Shown here: positions 8,800 through 16,647 of the stretch, piece by piece
Layout: each line of letters begins with the position of its first letter
Position numbering within the stretch: position 1 is the first letter of the stretch
Origin: Chitinophagales bacterium
GTDB lineage: Bacteria; Bacteroidota; Bacteroidia; Chitinophagales; UBA10324
Direction: 5' to 3'
Length of the DNA stretch: 64,000 nucleotides
Assembly (NCBI GenBank): GCA_019694975.1
Contig: JAIBAY010000008.1
Span: 155,193-219,192 of the forward strand
The notes under the pieces: generated by a model
Told to the model about the DNA's origin: nothing
Databases searched by the model: none
The model's input: the letters and a program-made list of their open reading frames with translations, nothing else
Program-made: the position numbers and the translations under genes

Positions 8800-10038
8800 A
8801 TGAAAAAAGCATCTCCCATTCTGCTGAAATCCGCCGACTATGTATTCAACCTGTTGCGCGAAAAATTACCCGCTAATCACATCTATCATAATTATGCGCA
8901 CACTACGGAAGTGGTGGAAGCAGTGGCTGAAATTGCGGAAGGCATTGGCTTATCGAAAGAAGAAACGGAAATGGTGCTGTTGGCAGCATGGTTTCACGAT
9001 ACGGGGTTCATTGAAGTCTATGCCGGCCATGAGGAAAGAAGTAAGGCAATTGCCGAACGGTTCCTGGTAGAAAATCTTTATCCCGCTGAAAAAATTGAAC
9101 GCATCAAAGGATGCATTGATGCCACCAAATATCCGCAACGGCCGACCAACCTGCTCGAATACATTATTTGCGATGCAGACCTTTCAGGCATTGCCAGTAA
9201 AAAATACTGGGAGAATGCAAATTTCCTGCGGCAGGAACAGGAACTCGTGCTGAACAAAAAATATACGGAGTCTGAATGGATCAAAACGGAAATAGAATTT
9301 CTGACGCAGCATAAATATCATACACCTTATTGTTACCTGGCGTATGAGAAAAGAAAAACACAGCATGTGCTGGAACTCAGGCAGAAACTGGAAGATTTGG
9401 AAAAGTCGGAAGGAAAGGAGCGGGAAAAGCGCAGCCGGAAAGAAGAAGAGCGGTTAATAAAAGAAAGCAGGCCTGATCGAGGCATAGAAACCGTTTTCCG
9501 GCTCACCATCAACAACCATATGAGTCTTTCAAAAATGGCGGATGACAAGGCGAATTTTTTGTTGTCCATTAATGGTATCATTCTGTCTTTTGCATTGGCA
9601 AACCTGGTGTCGAAGCTGGATGTGCAAACCAATTACTTCCTTGTGGGGCCAACGGCTATTCTGATGCTGGTCTGTCTTGTCTCTATCATCTTTGCTGTGC
9701 TCTCCACGCGTCCGAAGCTGATTGCCGGAAGCACTACGAGAGAGGATATTGAAAAGAAACGCGCCAATCTTTTATTCTTCGGAAACTTTCACAAGATGCA
9801 GCTGGATGAATTCAACTGGGGTTTTTCAGAGATGATGAAAGACAGGGAGTTTCTCTATGGCAGCATGATACGCGACCTTTATTATCTCGGGCAGGTTTTG
9901 GGAAGGAAGTATTTCCTCATTAGAATTGCTTATACTGTCTTTATGTGGGGAATCATTATAGCCGTGTTGTCATATGCAGTCAGTTACTGGTATTACTTTA
10001 TGTATAGTCCGCTGCCACAATATTCTTATCCCCAGTAA
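8800..10038 (+). CDS. HD-domain phosphohydrolase fused to a Pycsar-effector-type (PycTM, DUF5706) membrane domain
   Basis: 412 aa in two parts. Residues 15-185 form an HD/PDEase domain with metal ligands His34 (YAHTTEVVE), His66-Asp67 (WFHDTGF) and Asp125/Asp127 (CDADLSG). Members hydrolyse phosphomonoesters or phosphodiesters of nucleotides. A charged, probably coiled-coil linker spans about 183-225. Residues 228-400 match the PycTM/DUF5706 pattern: NNHMSLSKMADDKANFLLSI, then two membrane helices (about 252-270 and 281-302), a cytosolic segment and a last helix at about 376-398. In Pycsar antiphage systems this domain depolarises the membrane when it binds cCMP or cUMP. No uridylate or cytidylate cyclase is nearby, and HD-PycTM fusions may be a non-defence family. 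It is first in an operon: the stop is 2 nt before sixA. The biological role is unproven. Confidence 0.85.
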   Translation: MKKASPILLKSADYVFNLLREKLPANHIYHNYAHTTEVVEAVAEIAEGIGLSKEETEMVLLAAWFHDTGFIEVYAGHEERSKAIAERFLVENLYPAEKIERIKGCIDATKYPQRPTNLLEYIICDADLSGIASKKYWENANFLRQEQELVLNKKYTESEWIKTEIEFLTQHKYHTPYCYLAYEKRKTQHVLELRQKLEDLEKSEGKEREKRSRKEEERLIKESRPDRGIETVFRLTINNHMSLSKMADDKANFLLSINGIILSFALANLVSKLDVQTNYFLVGPTAILMLVCLVSIIFAVLSTRPKLIAGSTTREDIEKKRANLLFFGNFHKMQLDEFNWGFSEMMKDREFLYGSMIRDLYYLGQVLGRKYFLIRIAYTVFMWGIIIAVLSYAVSYWYYFMYSPLPQYSYPQ

Positions 10039-10040
10039 TC

Positions 10041-10550
10041 ATGAAACAGCTTATAATAGTTCGTCATGCAAAATCGAGCTGGAAGGATGAACGCGCCGAT
10101 GACCATGACCGCACCTTAAGCAAGCGCGGCGAACGGGATGCACCATTCATGGCCGGCGTGCTGAAGCAGTTAAAAGTCGAACCTGATCTGATGGTATCGA
10201 GTACGGCGAAACGTGCATATGCAACGGCCAGTTACTTTGCAACGGTGCTTGGCTATAAGAAACACCATATTGTACAAAACAACAGGTTATATCTTGCTGC
10301 ACCGGATGAGCTGTTGGAAATTATCAATGAACTGCCTGATGAAAAGAACACCGTATTGATCTTTGGTCACAATCCGGGAATTACCACGCTGGTGAACGAC
10401 CTCTCCGGCGCCGGTATTCAGAATGTGCCAACCAGTGGTATCTGCGCCATCAGCATTGATGTAGATCAATGGCAGGATGTGCGGACAGGCAGCGGACAAC
10501 TGGTTTTCTTCAAGTATCCAAAGTTGTACTTTAACGATTCAGATGATTAA
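10041..10550 (+). CDS. sixA: SixA-like phosphohistidine phosphatase (histidine phosphatase superfamily)
   Basis: 169 aa with the branch-1 RHG-type motif at the start (IIVRHAKSSW, Arg8-His9 as phospho-acceptor) and the second conserved region VLIFGHNPGITTLV carrying the catalytic His. The segment LSKRGERDAPFMAGVL is typical of SixA, which removes phosphate from phosphohistidine on signalling proteins. A small-molecule phosphatase role cannot be excluded. It lies 2 nt after the HD-PycTM gene and 4 nt before the next gene, so it is the middle gene of a three-gene operon. Confidence 0.85.
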   Translation: MKQLIIVRHAKSSWKDERADDHDRTLSKRGERDAPFMAGVLKQLKVEPDLMVSSTAKRAYATASYFATVLGYKKHHIVQNNRLYLAAPDELLEIINELPDEKNTVLIFGHNPGITTLVNDLSGAGIQNVPTSGICAISIDVDQWQDVRTGSGQLVFFKYPKLYFNDSDD

Positions 10551-10554
10551 GGAT

Positions 10555-10899
10555 ATGAATCTGCTTGTCAAAATATTAATCAGTGGCCTGGCGGTATTAA
10601 TTACTTCCTACCTTCTCCCGGGCGTTGCAGTGGAAGGCATGACCAGCGCCGTAATTGTAGCCGCTGTGCTGGCTTTGCTGAATGCAGTCATCAAGCCGAT
10701 CATGATTATTCTCACGTTTCCTGTAACCATTTTAACGTTAGGTTTATTTCTGCTGGTGATCAATGCCTGTGTGATATTACTGGCCAGTGAACTGGTGCCC
10801 GGATTTTCGGTAGATGGCTTCTGGTGGGCGTTACTTTTTTCTATTATCCTGTCCATGGTGAATGCAATATTTGACTCAATGGCTTCCGGTAATCAATAA
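10555..10899 (+). CDS. PF04020-type four-helix membrane protein (phage holin 4-2 superfamily)
   Basis: 114 aa, almost entirely hydrophobic, with four predicted membrane helices. It carries family motifs PGVAVEGM...AVVLALLNAVIKPI and TILTLGLFLLVINA. ATG 10555 is chosen because homologues start MNLLVKILI; an upstream in-frame ATG at 10477 would overlap sixA. Despite the family name these are common chromosomal proteins of unknown function, not phage lysis genes. It is last in the operon and a short GC-rich hairpin follows. Confidence 0.85.
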   Translation: MNLLVKILISGLAVLITSYLLPGVAVEGMTSAVIVAAVLALLNAVIKPIMIILTFPVTILTLGLFLLVINACVILLASELVPGFSVDGFWWALLFSIILSMVNAIFDSMASGNQ

Positions 10900-10915
10900 G
10901 GGTTGATTGTCAGTC

Positions 10916-10939
10916 GCGGCTGCATGGCCGCTCATTTTT
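10916..10939 (+). terminator. Probable weak intrinsic terminator
   Basis: GCGGC (10916-10920) pairs with GCCGC (10927-10931) around a 6-nt loop, and TCATTTTTA follows. The stem is short, so termination may be partial. Confidence 0.45.
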
Positions 10940-10964
10940 ATCATCTGTTTTTGTAGAGATGGAA

Positions 10965-10972
10965 TATATTTG
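10965..10972 (+). promoter_or_regulatory. -7 promoter element TATATTTG for dnaX
   Basis: Exact TAnnTTTG match whose G lies 10 nt before the dnaX ATG, which implies a leader of only a few nucleotides. Confidence 0.6.
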
Positions 10973-10981
10973 TAACCCGCC

Positions 10982-12742
10982 ATGGAAAACTTCATTGTAT
11001 CAGCACGGAAGTATCGCCCCGCTCGTTTTGAGGATGTGATTGGTCAGCCTCAGGTTACCGGCACCCTGAAAAATGCCATACGAACCAATCAGCTGGCCCA
11101 GGCATTTCTTTTTTGCGGCCCGCGTGGTGTAGGTAAAACAACCTGTGCAAGGATTCTGGCGAAGGCGGTTAATTGTGAAAATATTTCTGCGGATTTTGAA
11201 CCGTGTAATGAGTGCGATGCCTGCAAAGCCTTCAATCATAATGCATCCTTCAATATTCATGAGTTGGATGCCGCTTCCAATAACTCAGTAGAAGACATCC
11301 GTGCCCTGATTGAGCAGGTGCGCTTTGCACCACAGACCGGTAAAAAGAAGATCTATATCATTGACGAGGTGCACATGCTTTCCCAGCAGGCCTTCAATGC
11401 CTTTTTGAAGACACTGGAAGAGCCTCCGTCCTATGCGATATTTATTCTTGCCACCACGGAAAAGCATAAGATCATTCCCACCATATTATCACGCTGCCAG
11501 ATTTTTGATTTCAACCGCATCAAAACGGAAGAGATGGTAAAGCACCTGCAGGGCATAGCGAAAAAGGAAGGAATAAGCGCGGAGGAGGATGCATTGCACA
11601 TCATTGCACAAAAAGCGGATGGTGCATTGCGGGACGCATTATCCATGTTTGACAGAATCAGCATATTCTCCAACCGCAAAATTCAATACGCTGCCGTTGT
11701 TGAAAACCTGAATATCCTCGACTACGATTATTTTTTTAAGCTGATTGACTATTTCGTGGCCGCCGATACCTCTTCGGCATTGCTCACATTTGACCAGGTG
11801 CTGCAAAAGGGTTTCGACGGTGAAAATTTCCTTTCCGGCATGGCTGATCACTTTCGCGACCTGCTTGTAGCCAAAGACACTGCCACACAGGTGCTCATGG
11901 ATTTCTCTGAAAACATTCGCAAGCGATATGTGCAACAGGCGCTCTATACACCTGCCGCCTTTATTATTTCAGGCCTTGCCATTATCAATGATGCGGAAAT
12001 CCAGTACAAAGCAAGCAGGAATAAAAGATTGTGCGTGGAACTGGCGCTTATCAGGCTATGCCACCTGCAACAGGTAATTGATCTCTCTAAAGAATTTTCT
12101 TCGGGAGTAAAAAAAAAATTCCTGAATAAGGAGGAAGAGGAACAGCCTGCAACAAAACAGGTAACCACAGATTTCCCTGCTTCCGGTAAACCCGTAACTG
12201 CACCTTCCGTTACAAAAGATAAGAAGACTGAGCCCGCTGTAAAGACCGGCGGCGGAGGGTCCGTTCGGCTTACATCACTGGATAATTTAAAAAAGGAACT
12301 GCTGGAAAAACCAAAGGCGGAAGACGCGGCGCCAGTGCCGGAGGCCGCAGAAGCGGTTTATGATGAAATTGACAGCTATGCCTTTCAGCAGGTTTGGAAA
12401 AGTTACCTGGAGATTATTGAAAAGGATAAGAAGCAGGTGATCTTAAAGATCCTCGAAGCGTTTCCGCCGGAAGTTGTTTCCGGTAAAACGATTCTGATCC
12501 TTGTTGGAACAGAAGCCTATCTCAGTGCCTTAAACTCTGAAAGGGAAGAGATGTACTACTTCCTGAAAAAGGAATTGGATAAAAAGGCTATAGACCTTGT
12601 CATCCAGGTAGATAAACAAAAATCACGGACAGAAACTGCACGCAAGCCATATACTACGGGTGAAAAATTCAATCACATGCTGCAAAAAAACCCGAAGCTG
12701 CAGGATTTGAAAGACAGGCTGAAGCTGGAGTTGGATTATTAA
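10982..12742 (+). CDS. dnaX: DNA polymerase III subunit gamma/tau
   Basis: 586 aa. The clamp-loader AAA+ ATPase opens sliding clamps at replication forks, and the tau C-terminus tethers polymerase and helicase. Walker A is GPRGVGKT (46-53). A four-cysteine zinc module uses Cys65, Cys75, Cys78 and Cys81. Walker B is in IIDEVHMLS (Asp128-Glu129). The sensor segment [21 protein letters not shown] follows. Domain III ends near residue 365. Residues 377-379 are three lysines encoded by a run of ten A (12109-12118), directly at the border between the conserved part and the variable linker. A slip in either direction gives a stop within three codons, leaving a gamma-like product of about 380 aa. A low-complexity linker (382-455) and a tau-specific C-terminus ([12 protein letters not shown]...) complete the full form. 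The start is the only ATG matching the family N-terminus. Confidence 0.95.
   Translation: MENFIVSARKYRPARFEDVIGQPQVTGTLKNAIRTNQLAQAFLFCGPRGVGKTTCARILAKAVNCENISADFEPCNECDACKAFNHNASFNIHELDAASNNSVEDIRALIEQVRFAPQTGKKKIYIIDEVHMLSQQAFNAFLKTLEEPPSYAIFILATTEKHKIIPTILSRCQIFDFNRIKTEEMVKHLQGIAKKEGISAEEDALHIIAQKADGALRDALSMFDRISIFSNRKIQYAAVVENLNILDYDYFFKLIDYFVAADTSSALLTFDQVLQKGFDGENFLSGMADHFRDLLVAKDTATQVLMDFSENIRKRYVQQALYTPAAFIISGLAIINDAEIQYKASRNKRLCVELALIRLCHLQQVIDLSKEFSSGVKKKFLNKEEEEQPATKQVTTDFPASGKPVTAPSVTKDKKTEPAVKTGGGGSVRLTSLDNLKKELLEKPKAEDAAPVPEAAEAVYDEIDSYAFQQVWKSYLEIIEKDKKQVILKILEAFPPEVVSGKTILILVGTEAYLSALNSEREEMYYFLKKELDKKAIDLVIQVDKQKSRTETARKPYTTGEKFNHMLQKNPKLQDLKDRLKLELDY
12109..12129 (+). promoter_or_regulatory. 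A10 slippage/frameshift site in dnaX
   Basis: Ten A residues (12109-12118) encode part of Val376 and Lys377-379. Reading in the -1 frame gives Ile-Pro-Glu and stop TAA at 12127-12129. Loss of one A gives Asn-Ser and stop TGA at 12123-12125. dnaX genes in other bacteria use A-rich slippery runs to make the short gamma subunit. That this run works the same way is inferred. Confidence 0.55.
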
Positions 12743-12852
12743 ACTGCATCGGATTTTCTTATGTAATCAGTGCCGCACAACACAGGTCCGGCAGGCTTGT
12801 GCATTAGTTGCAAAACGGATGACAGACTGAATGGAATGGCAAGCGGCGTCCA

Positions 12853-12884
12853 TTGTGTATTCGCTCTGCTTTTTCCTATTTTTG
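12853..12884 (+). promoter_or_regulatory. Promoter: -33 TTG, 21 nt, -7 TATTTTTG
   Basis: TTG at 12853-12855 and TATTTTTG at 12877-12884 have the same 21-nt spacing as the rpmE2 promoter. The -7 ends 25 nt before the ATG of the E2 gene. Confidence 0.7.
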
Positions 12885-12908
12885 ATGCGATCAAAAGAAA
12901 TTTAAGAC

Positions 12909-14150
12909 ATGGCTGATGTAGTACGAATGCCCAAGATGAGTGATACGATGACGGAAGGTGTGATCGTTGCCTGGCATAAAAAGGTTGGTGATAAAATTAA
13001 ATCCGGTGATCTGTTGGCAGAGATTGAAACTGATAAAGCGGTAATGGAATTTGAAAGTTTCCAGGAAGGAGTTCTTTTATACATCGGCCCCGACAAAGGT
13101 GAAGCAGTAAAGGTGGATGAGGTAATTGCCGTGCTCGGTAAGGAAGGAGAAGACTACCAGGCATTGCTGAAGCCGGCAACAAACGGAACTGCCGAGAAAA
13201 AACCTGATGCGGTTACAGCGGAGGTTCCTATAGCAACGAAAAATGAAGTAGCTGCCACCGGCAATGTAACAGCAACTGAGCAGGATAGCGGACGGATTAA
13301 AGCATCTCCGCTTGCTAAAAAGATTGCCAGTGAGTCCGGTGTCCCGATAGCGAAGATTAAAGGTTCCGGTGATGAAGGGCGGATTGTGAAGCGCGACGTA
13401 GAAAATTTCCTGACGGCGAATACAGGAGCCGCCGGCTATGTTTCCATGCCTGCCGTTGCCGGAGTGGAATCATTTGATGAGGTTCCCGTATCGCAAATGC
13501 GCAAAACGATTGCAAGAAGGTTGGCGGAGAGTAAATTCAGTGCGCCTCATTTTTATCTTACGATGGAGGTCAATATGGACCGTTGCGTGGAAGCGCGAAC
13601 CGCTTTAAATGAAGAATTTCCCGACCGGAAGGTTTCCTTTAACGATATCATCATCAAGGCAGCGGCATTGGCTTTAAAAAAGAACCCGAAGGTGAATGCC
13701 AGCTGGCTGACCGATAAGATCAGGTACAATCATCATGTTCACATTGGTATGGCTGTAGCGGTGGAGGAAGGGTTACTGGTGCCTGTAATCAAATTCGCTG
13801 ATCAGAAATCATTATCACAGATCAGCGAAGAAGCAAGGATGTTTGCAGGTAAGGCAAAGGAAAAAAAGTTGCAGCCGGAAGAGATGCAGGGCAATACATT
13901 TACAATTTCCAATTTAGGCATGATGGATATTGATCATTTTACGGCCATCATTAATCCACCCGATGCATGTATACTGGCTATCGGTAAAATCAGGAAAATT
14001 CCGGTAGTGATACATGACCAGGTAAAAGTCAGCAGTGTGCTCACTGTTACACTTTCCTGTGATCACCGTGTTGTGGATGGTGCTACCGGTGCGCGCTTTC
14101 TGCAGACTTTCAAATCATATCTCGGAAACCCGCTGAGCATGCTTTATTAG
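12909..14150 (+). CDS. pdhC: Dihydrolipoamide acetyltransferase (E2), pyruvate dehydrogenase type
   Basis: 413 aa with the full E2 layout. A single lipoyl domain (1-80) has the lipoylated lysine in EIETDKAVMEFE (Lys43). After an Ala/Thr-rich linker comes the E1/E3-binding domain (ASPLAKKIASESGVPIAKIKGSG, about 131-170). The catalytic acyltransferase domain (about 190-413) has active-site CDHRVVDG (His386, Asp390). It transfers the acyl group from lipoamide to CoA in the core of a 2-oxoacid dehydrogenase complex. The N-terminus MADVVRMPKMSDTMTEG fits the PDH E2 of Bacteroidota, but a branched-chain 2-oxoacid role cannot be fully excluded. E1 and E3 genes are not in this window. Confidence 0.92.
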   Translation: MADVVRMPKMSDTMTEGVIVAWHKKVGDKIKSGDLLAEIETDKAVMEFESFQEGVLLYIGPDKGEAVKVDEVIAVLGKEGEDYQALLKPATNGTAEKKPDAVTAEVPIATKNEVAATGNVTATEQDSGRIKASPLAKKIASESGVPIAKIKGSGDEGRIVKRDVENFLTANTGAAGYVSMPAVAGVESFDEVPVSQMRKTIARRLAESKFSAPHFYLTMEVNMDRCVEARTALNEEFPDRKVSFNDIIIKAAALALKKNPKVNASWLTDKIRYNHHVHIGMAVAVEEGLLVPVIKFADQKSLSQISEEARMFAGKAKEKKLQPEEMQGNTFTISNLGMMDIDHFTAIINPPDACILAIGKIRKIPVVIHDQVKVSSVLTVTLSCDHRVVDGATGARFLQTFKSYLGNPLSMLY

Positions 14151-14248
14151 CAGTAAGATCAATTGCGCGGATAACAAAGTCCGCAGGAAGTTTCAGGCGT
14201 TTGATGCTAAACGATTCAACGATCTGCTCTCCGCGCAGGTTGCGGCTC

Positions 14249-15097
14249 TTATATTTTTACAAATTTCCGTGTTATCGTTTTATCGCCCGTTCTCAACTCA
14301 ATAATATAAGTTCCATTAGCAAAATCTGACAATGAGAAGGAGGCGTATTGCTTTCCTTCCTGCTGTATGTCTTGTTGCAGCATGGCCAGCCTTTTTCCTG
14401 ATAAGTCATATAATGAAATGACCACTGCAGTGCTGTTGGACAGATAGTAACTGAGCAGTATTTCAGATGACGCCGGGTTAGGGTAGAGGCTGAACTCATG
14501 GCTATCGCAGATATCATCGATTCCTACACCAAATGCTTCCGGTATTGTAAGTGTGGAAGTGTGGATCACATCACCACTCGTATTGTTATTGTTGTTGGAA
14601 AAGTTAAATGCACCGTAAAAAGTTACATCACCGGTGCCTGCAATTGGTGCTGTCCAGGAAAAACTCCAGGTGGCAGTATGGCCGGGCCAAGTTGTTCCTG
14701 CACTTTTATGGGTGATGTACTTATTCGTATTGCTTGTAAATTTTGTCTTATTGGCATCCAGCAAGGCCATTGTTCCTAAAAGTGTACCGGCATTATTCTG
14801 CGGTGAAATCTGAAAGCCGAATTTAGTCAGCGAAGGATCAGTGATGCTGGCAGTAATGGTGTAGGTATAGCCGGGCACATAACCGGTTGCCGGCACATCG
14901 GAAGTAATCACATCAGATATCAGCGTAGCAGTGCCCGGGTGGCAGCCTAAGCGTGCGCAGGTCTTGTTATCAGCCGGTGATCCTGTATTGCCTGCCGGCG
15001 CACCTGAACCATTACCTTCCGCTGGCTGCAATGAATTACCGGCGACAATAATTGCTGCAATGAGGGAGAAAACTATGAATCGTGTATTTCTTTTCAT
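14249..15097 (-). CDS. Secreted choice-of-anchor V (Reeler-like) protein with T9SS type A sorting domain, paralogue 1
   Basis: 282 aa. The signal peptide is at 1-22. Next is a Reeler-like beta-sandwich with a C-x4-CH motif (KTCARLGCHPG), a VTSDVPATGYVPG-type segment and a middle GFQISPQNNAGTLLGTM. The sandwich ends at about 190 with SGDVIHTSTLTIPE. A T9SS type A sorting domain (SLYPNPASSEILLSY ... FANGTYIIELRTG) ends the protein. The C-x4-CH motif resembles a variant c-type heme site, but heme binding is not shown. It is the first of three tandem paralogues on this strand. It has its own promoter and is not clearly co-transcribed with the others, since a terminator lies between. Confidence 0.85.
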   Translation of the reverse strand: MKRNTRFIVFSLIAAIIVAGNSLQPAEGNGSGAPAGNTGSPADNKTCARLGCHPGTATLISDVITSDVPATGYVPGYTYTITASITDPSLTKFGFQISPQNNAGTLLGTMALLDANKTKFTSNTNKYITHKSAGTTWPGHTATWSFSWTAPIAGTGDVTFYGAFNFSNNNNNTSGDVIHTSTLTIPEAFGVGIDDICDSHEFSLYPNPASSEILLSYYLSNSTAVVISLYDLSGKRLAMLQQDIQQEGKQYASFSLSDFANGTYIIELRTGDKTITRKFVKI

Positions 15098-15116
15098 GGC
15101 AAAATTAATTCGGCCG

Positions 15117-15124
15117 CAAAGCTA
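15117..15124 (-). promoter_or_regulatory. -7 promoter element TAGCTTTG (paralogue 1)
   Basis: Exact TAnnTTTG match 20 nt upstream of the start. The element plus the four following bases (TAGCTTTGCGGC) is identical to the promoter of paralogue 2. Confidence 0.65.
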
Positions 15125-15289
15125 AACTATGCAACTGAGATTCTTCAGCAGCTGCGGTAAAAGCGATAGTATCAAAACTGATGCTTTCATTTTTTTTGAA
15201 GGAAATCAAAGCTTAATAAACAGCGGGCAGCAGACAGCGGACAGTCAGCCGGAAATTTTGATGATAATATTTCGGCAGCGGCTGCCGGG

Positions 15290-15324
15290 AAAAAGCAAAC
15301 CCTTCCGTTGCCGGAAGGGCTTGC
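15290..15324 (-). terminator. Intrinsic terminator for paralogue 2
   Basis: On the minus strand a 13-bp stem with one mismatch (core CCCTTCCG / CGGAAGGG, arms 15295-15307 and 15312-15324) with a 4-nt loop is followed by five T. It lies about 157 nt beyond the stop of the 15481-16332 gene. A second GC-rich palindrome, at about 15273-15287, follows. Confidence 0.75.
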
Positions 15325-15480
15325 CTCGCATGAATCAAATGGAATGAGGGGTTTAAAGGAATTATCTTTTATGCATTGCAGCTGACTTCAGTAAACAACA
15401 TCGGATTTGACTGAAGCAAAACACAGTCGGGGAAATTTACTGATGAACATATCCTTGAAATTTTCGAATGAAGCATCATG

Positions 15481-16332
15481 TTAAAGCCTGGTAACTTTTC
15501 TCGTAATCACCTGGTCGCCGGCATGTAGCTTTACTATATACACACCCGATCCGACATCGCTGAGTGGAAGGTCAATATGATAGGTGCCGGGAGCCTGGTC
15601 ATTCCTGCTCAGTTCCTTCACTGCTTTGCCCGACAAATCAAACAAAGTAATATCCACCGGCCCTGCCTGTGAAAGTGCGTAGCTGATATTCACATGATCG
15701 GCTGCCGGATTCGGAAATACATTAAGTGATTCTATGCTTACCACATCGTTGACAGCCGTGCCAAAGCCTTCGGGAATCACAAGTGTTGCAGTATGAATCA
15801 CATCGCCGCTTGTTCCGCCATTGTTGTTGGCAAAATCAAATGCTCCGTAGAAAGTTACATCACCTGTTCCTGCAGCAGGAGCGGTCCAGTGAAATGACCA
15901 TGTTGCCGTATGATCAGGGAATAAGTTTCCATTGCTGGTATGGGTAATATATTTATTGGAGCTGCTCGTGAATTTGGTTTTTACGGCATCTGATATTGAC
16001 ATAGTTCCAAGCACAGTGCCCGCTGTATTTTGCGGTGTTATTTCAAACCCGAACTTAACCAGGTTTGGATCGGTGATGGTGGCTGTTATTGTGTATGTAG
16101 AATCCGGAACATAACCGGTTACAGGAACATCGGAAGTGATTACATCAAAAATTGCTGTTGATCCGCCGGGATGACAACCGCTTTTTGCACAGGTCTTACC
16201 ATTATCACCCGGAGCTCCGGCAACCGATGATGGCGCTCCTTCGGGATAGCTTGTGGCAGAATGCATGGACAGACCGATGATGGCCATGCCGGTGAAAAGT
16301 GTAAACGCAATAAAAAGTAAGTTCTTTTTCAT
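15481..16332 (-). CDS. Secreted choice-of-anchor V (Reeler-like) protein with T9SS type A sorting domain, paralogue 2
   Basis: 283 aa, closely related to both neighbours. It has a signal peptide (1-28), the C-x4-CH motif KTCAKSGCHPG, the segment VTGYVPDSTYTITATITDP, GFEITPQNTAGTVLGTM, and a T9SS type A C-terminus (NVFPNPAADHVNISYAL ... VGSGVYIVKLHAGD). Function is unknown; a surface-exposed location is inferred from the sorting domain. It is transcribed from its own promoter at 16350-16357. Confidence 0.85.
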   Translation of the reverse strand: MKKNLLFIAFTLFTGMAIIGLSMHSATSYPEGAPSSVAGAPGDNGKTCAKSGCHPGGSTAIFDVITSDVPVTGYVPDSTYTITATITDPNLVKFGFEITPQNTAGTVLGTMSISDAVKTKFTSSSNKYITHTSNGNLFPDHTATWSFHWTAPAAGTGDVTFYGAFDFANNNGGTSGDVIHTATLVIPEGFGTAVNDVVSIESLNVFPNPAADHVNISYALSQAGPVDITLFDLSGKAVKELSRNDQAPGTYHIDLPLSDVGSGVYIVKLHAGDQVITRKVTRL

Positions 16333-16349
16333 ACCAATTTTGTTTGCCG

Positions 16350-16357
16350 CAAAGCTA
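16350..16357 (-). promoter_or_regulatory. -7 promoter element TAGCTTTG (paralogue 2)
   Basis: Exact TAnnTTTG match 18 nt upstream of the start. The extended sequence TAGCTTTGCGGC is shared with paralogue 1. Confidence 0.65.
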
Positions 16358-16468
16358 TCCGTCAGGCCCTTACCCTTAAAATGTTATGCACTGAGCGGGC
16401 GATTTTTGAGCTCGACCGGTAAAAACACACCTTCGGATAATATCATCATTCGAAAGAGCTTCATTATC

Positions 16469-16519
16469 AGCTATCTCAAAACAAGCAATCAATGCGGTCA
16501 TGCCGGATTTATTTCTGCA
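16469..16519 (-). repeat. Half copy of the 128-bp inverted-repeat element (copy C)
   Basis: About 46 of 51 positions match the reverse complement of one half of copy A (24031-24158), starting at GCTATCTCA of the terminal repeat. Beyond 16520 the similarity stops, so this copy is truncated. Confidence 0.7.
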
Positions 16520-16597
16520 TCTTAAAAAGTTGTAATTGAGGTTCAGCGGAGCAACGATTTGGAGTTGAAAAGAACACCCGTCGGTATGCAGGTGGAC

Positions 16598-16629
16598 AAA
16601 AAAAAGGGGGAACATTGCCCCCCTTTTTT
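16598..16629 (-). terminator. Strong bidirectional intrinsic terminator
   Basis: Eight A and five G (16598-16610), a 7-nt loop AACATTG, then six C and six T (16618-16629). On the minus strand it terminates paralogue 3, which ends at 16648. The flanking A and T tracts would allow plus-strand termination too. Confidence 0.85.
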
Positions 16630-16647
16630 AATTTTCAAACGCTAAGA

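Noticed and set aside
8793..8800. TATCTTTA as promoter of the HD-PycTM gene
   Set aside because: It overlaps the start codon; a transcript from it would lack the ATG.
8800..10038. Complete Pycsar antiphage system
   Set aside because: Only an effector-type membrane domain is present. No cyclase gene lies within the surrounding genes, and the neighbours are SixA and PF04020 proteins.
10555..10899. Prophage holin
   Set aside because: The family name is misleading; there are no other phage genes, and the gene sits in a chromosomal operon.
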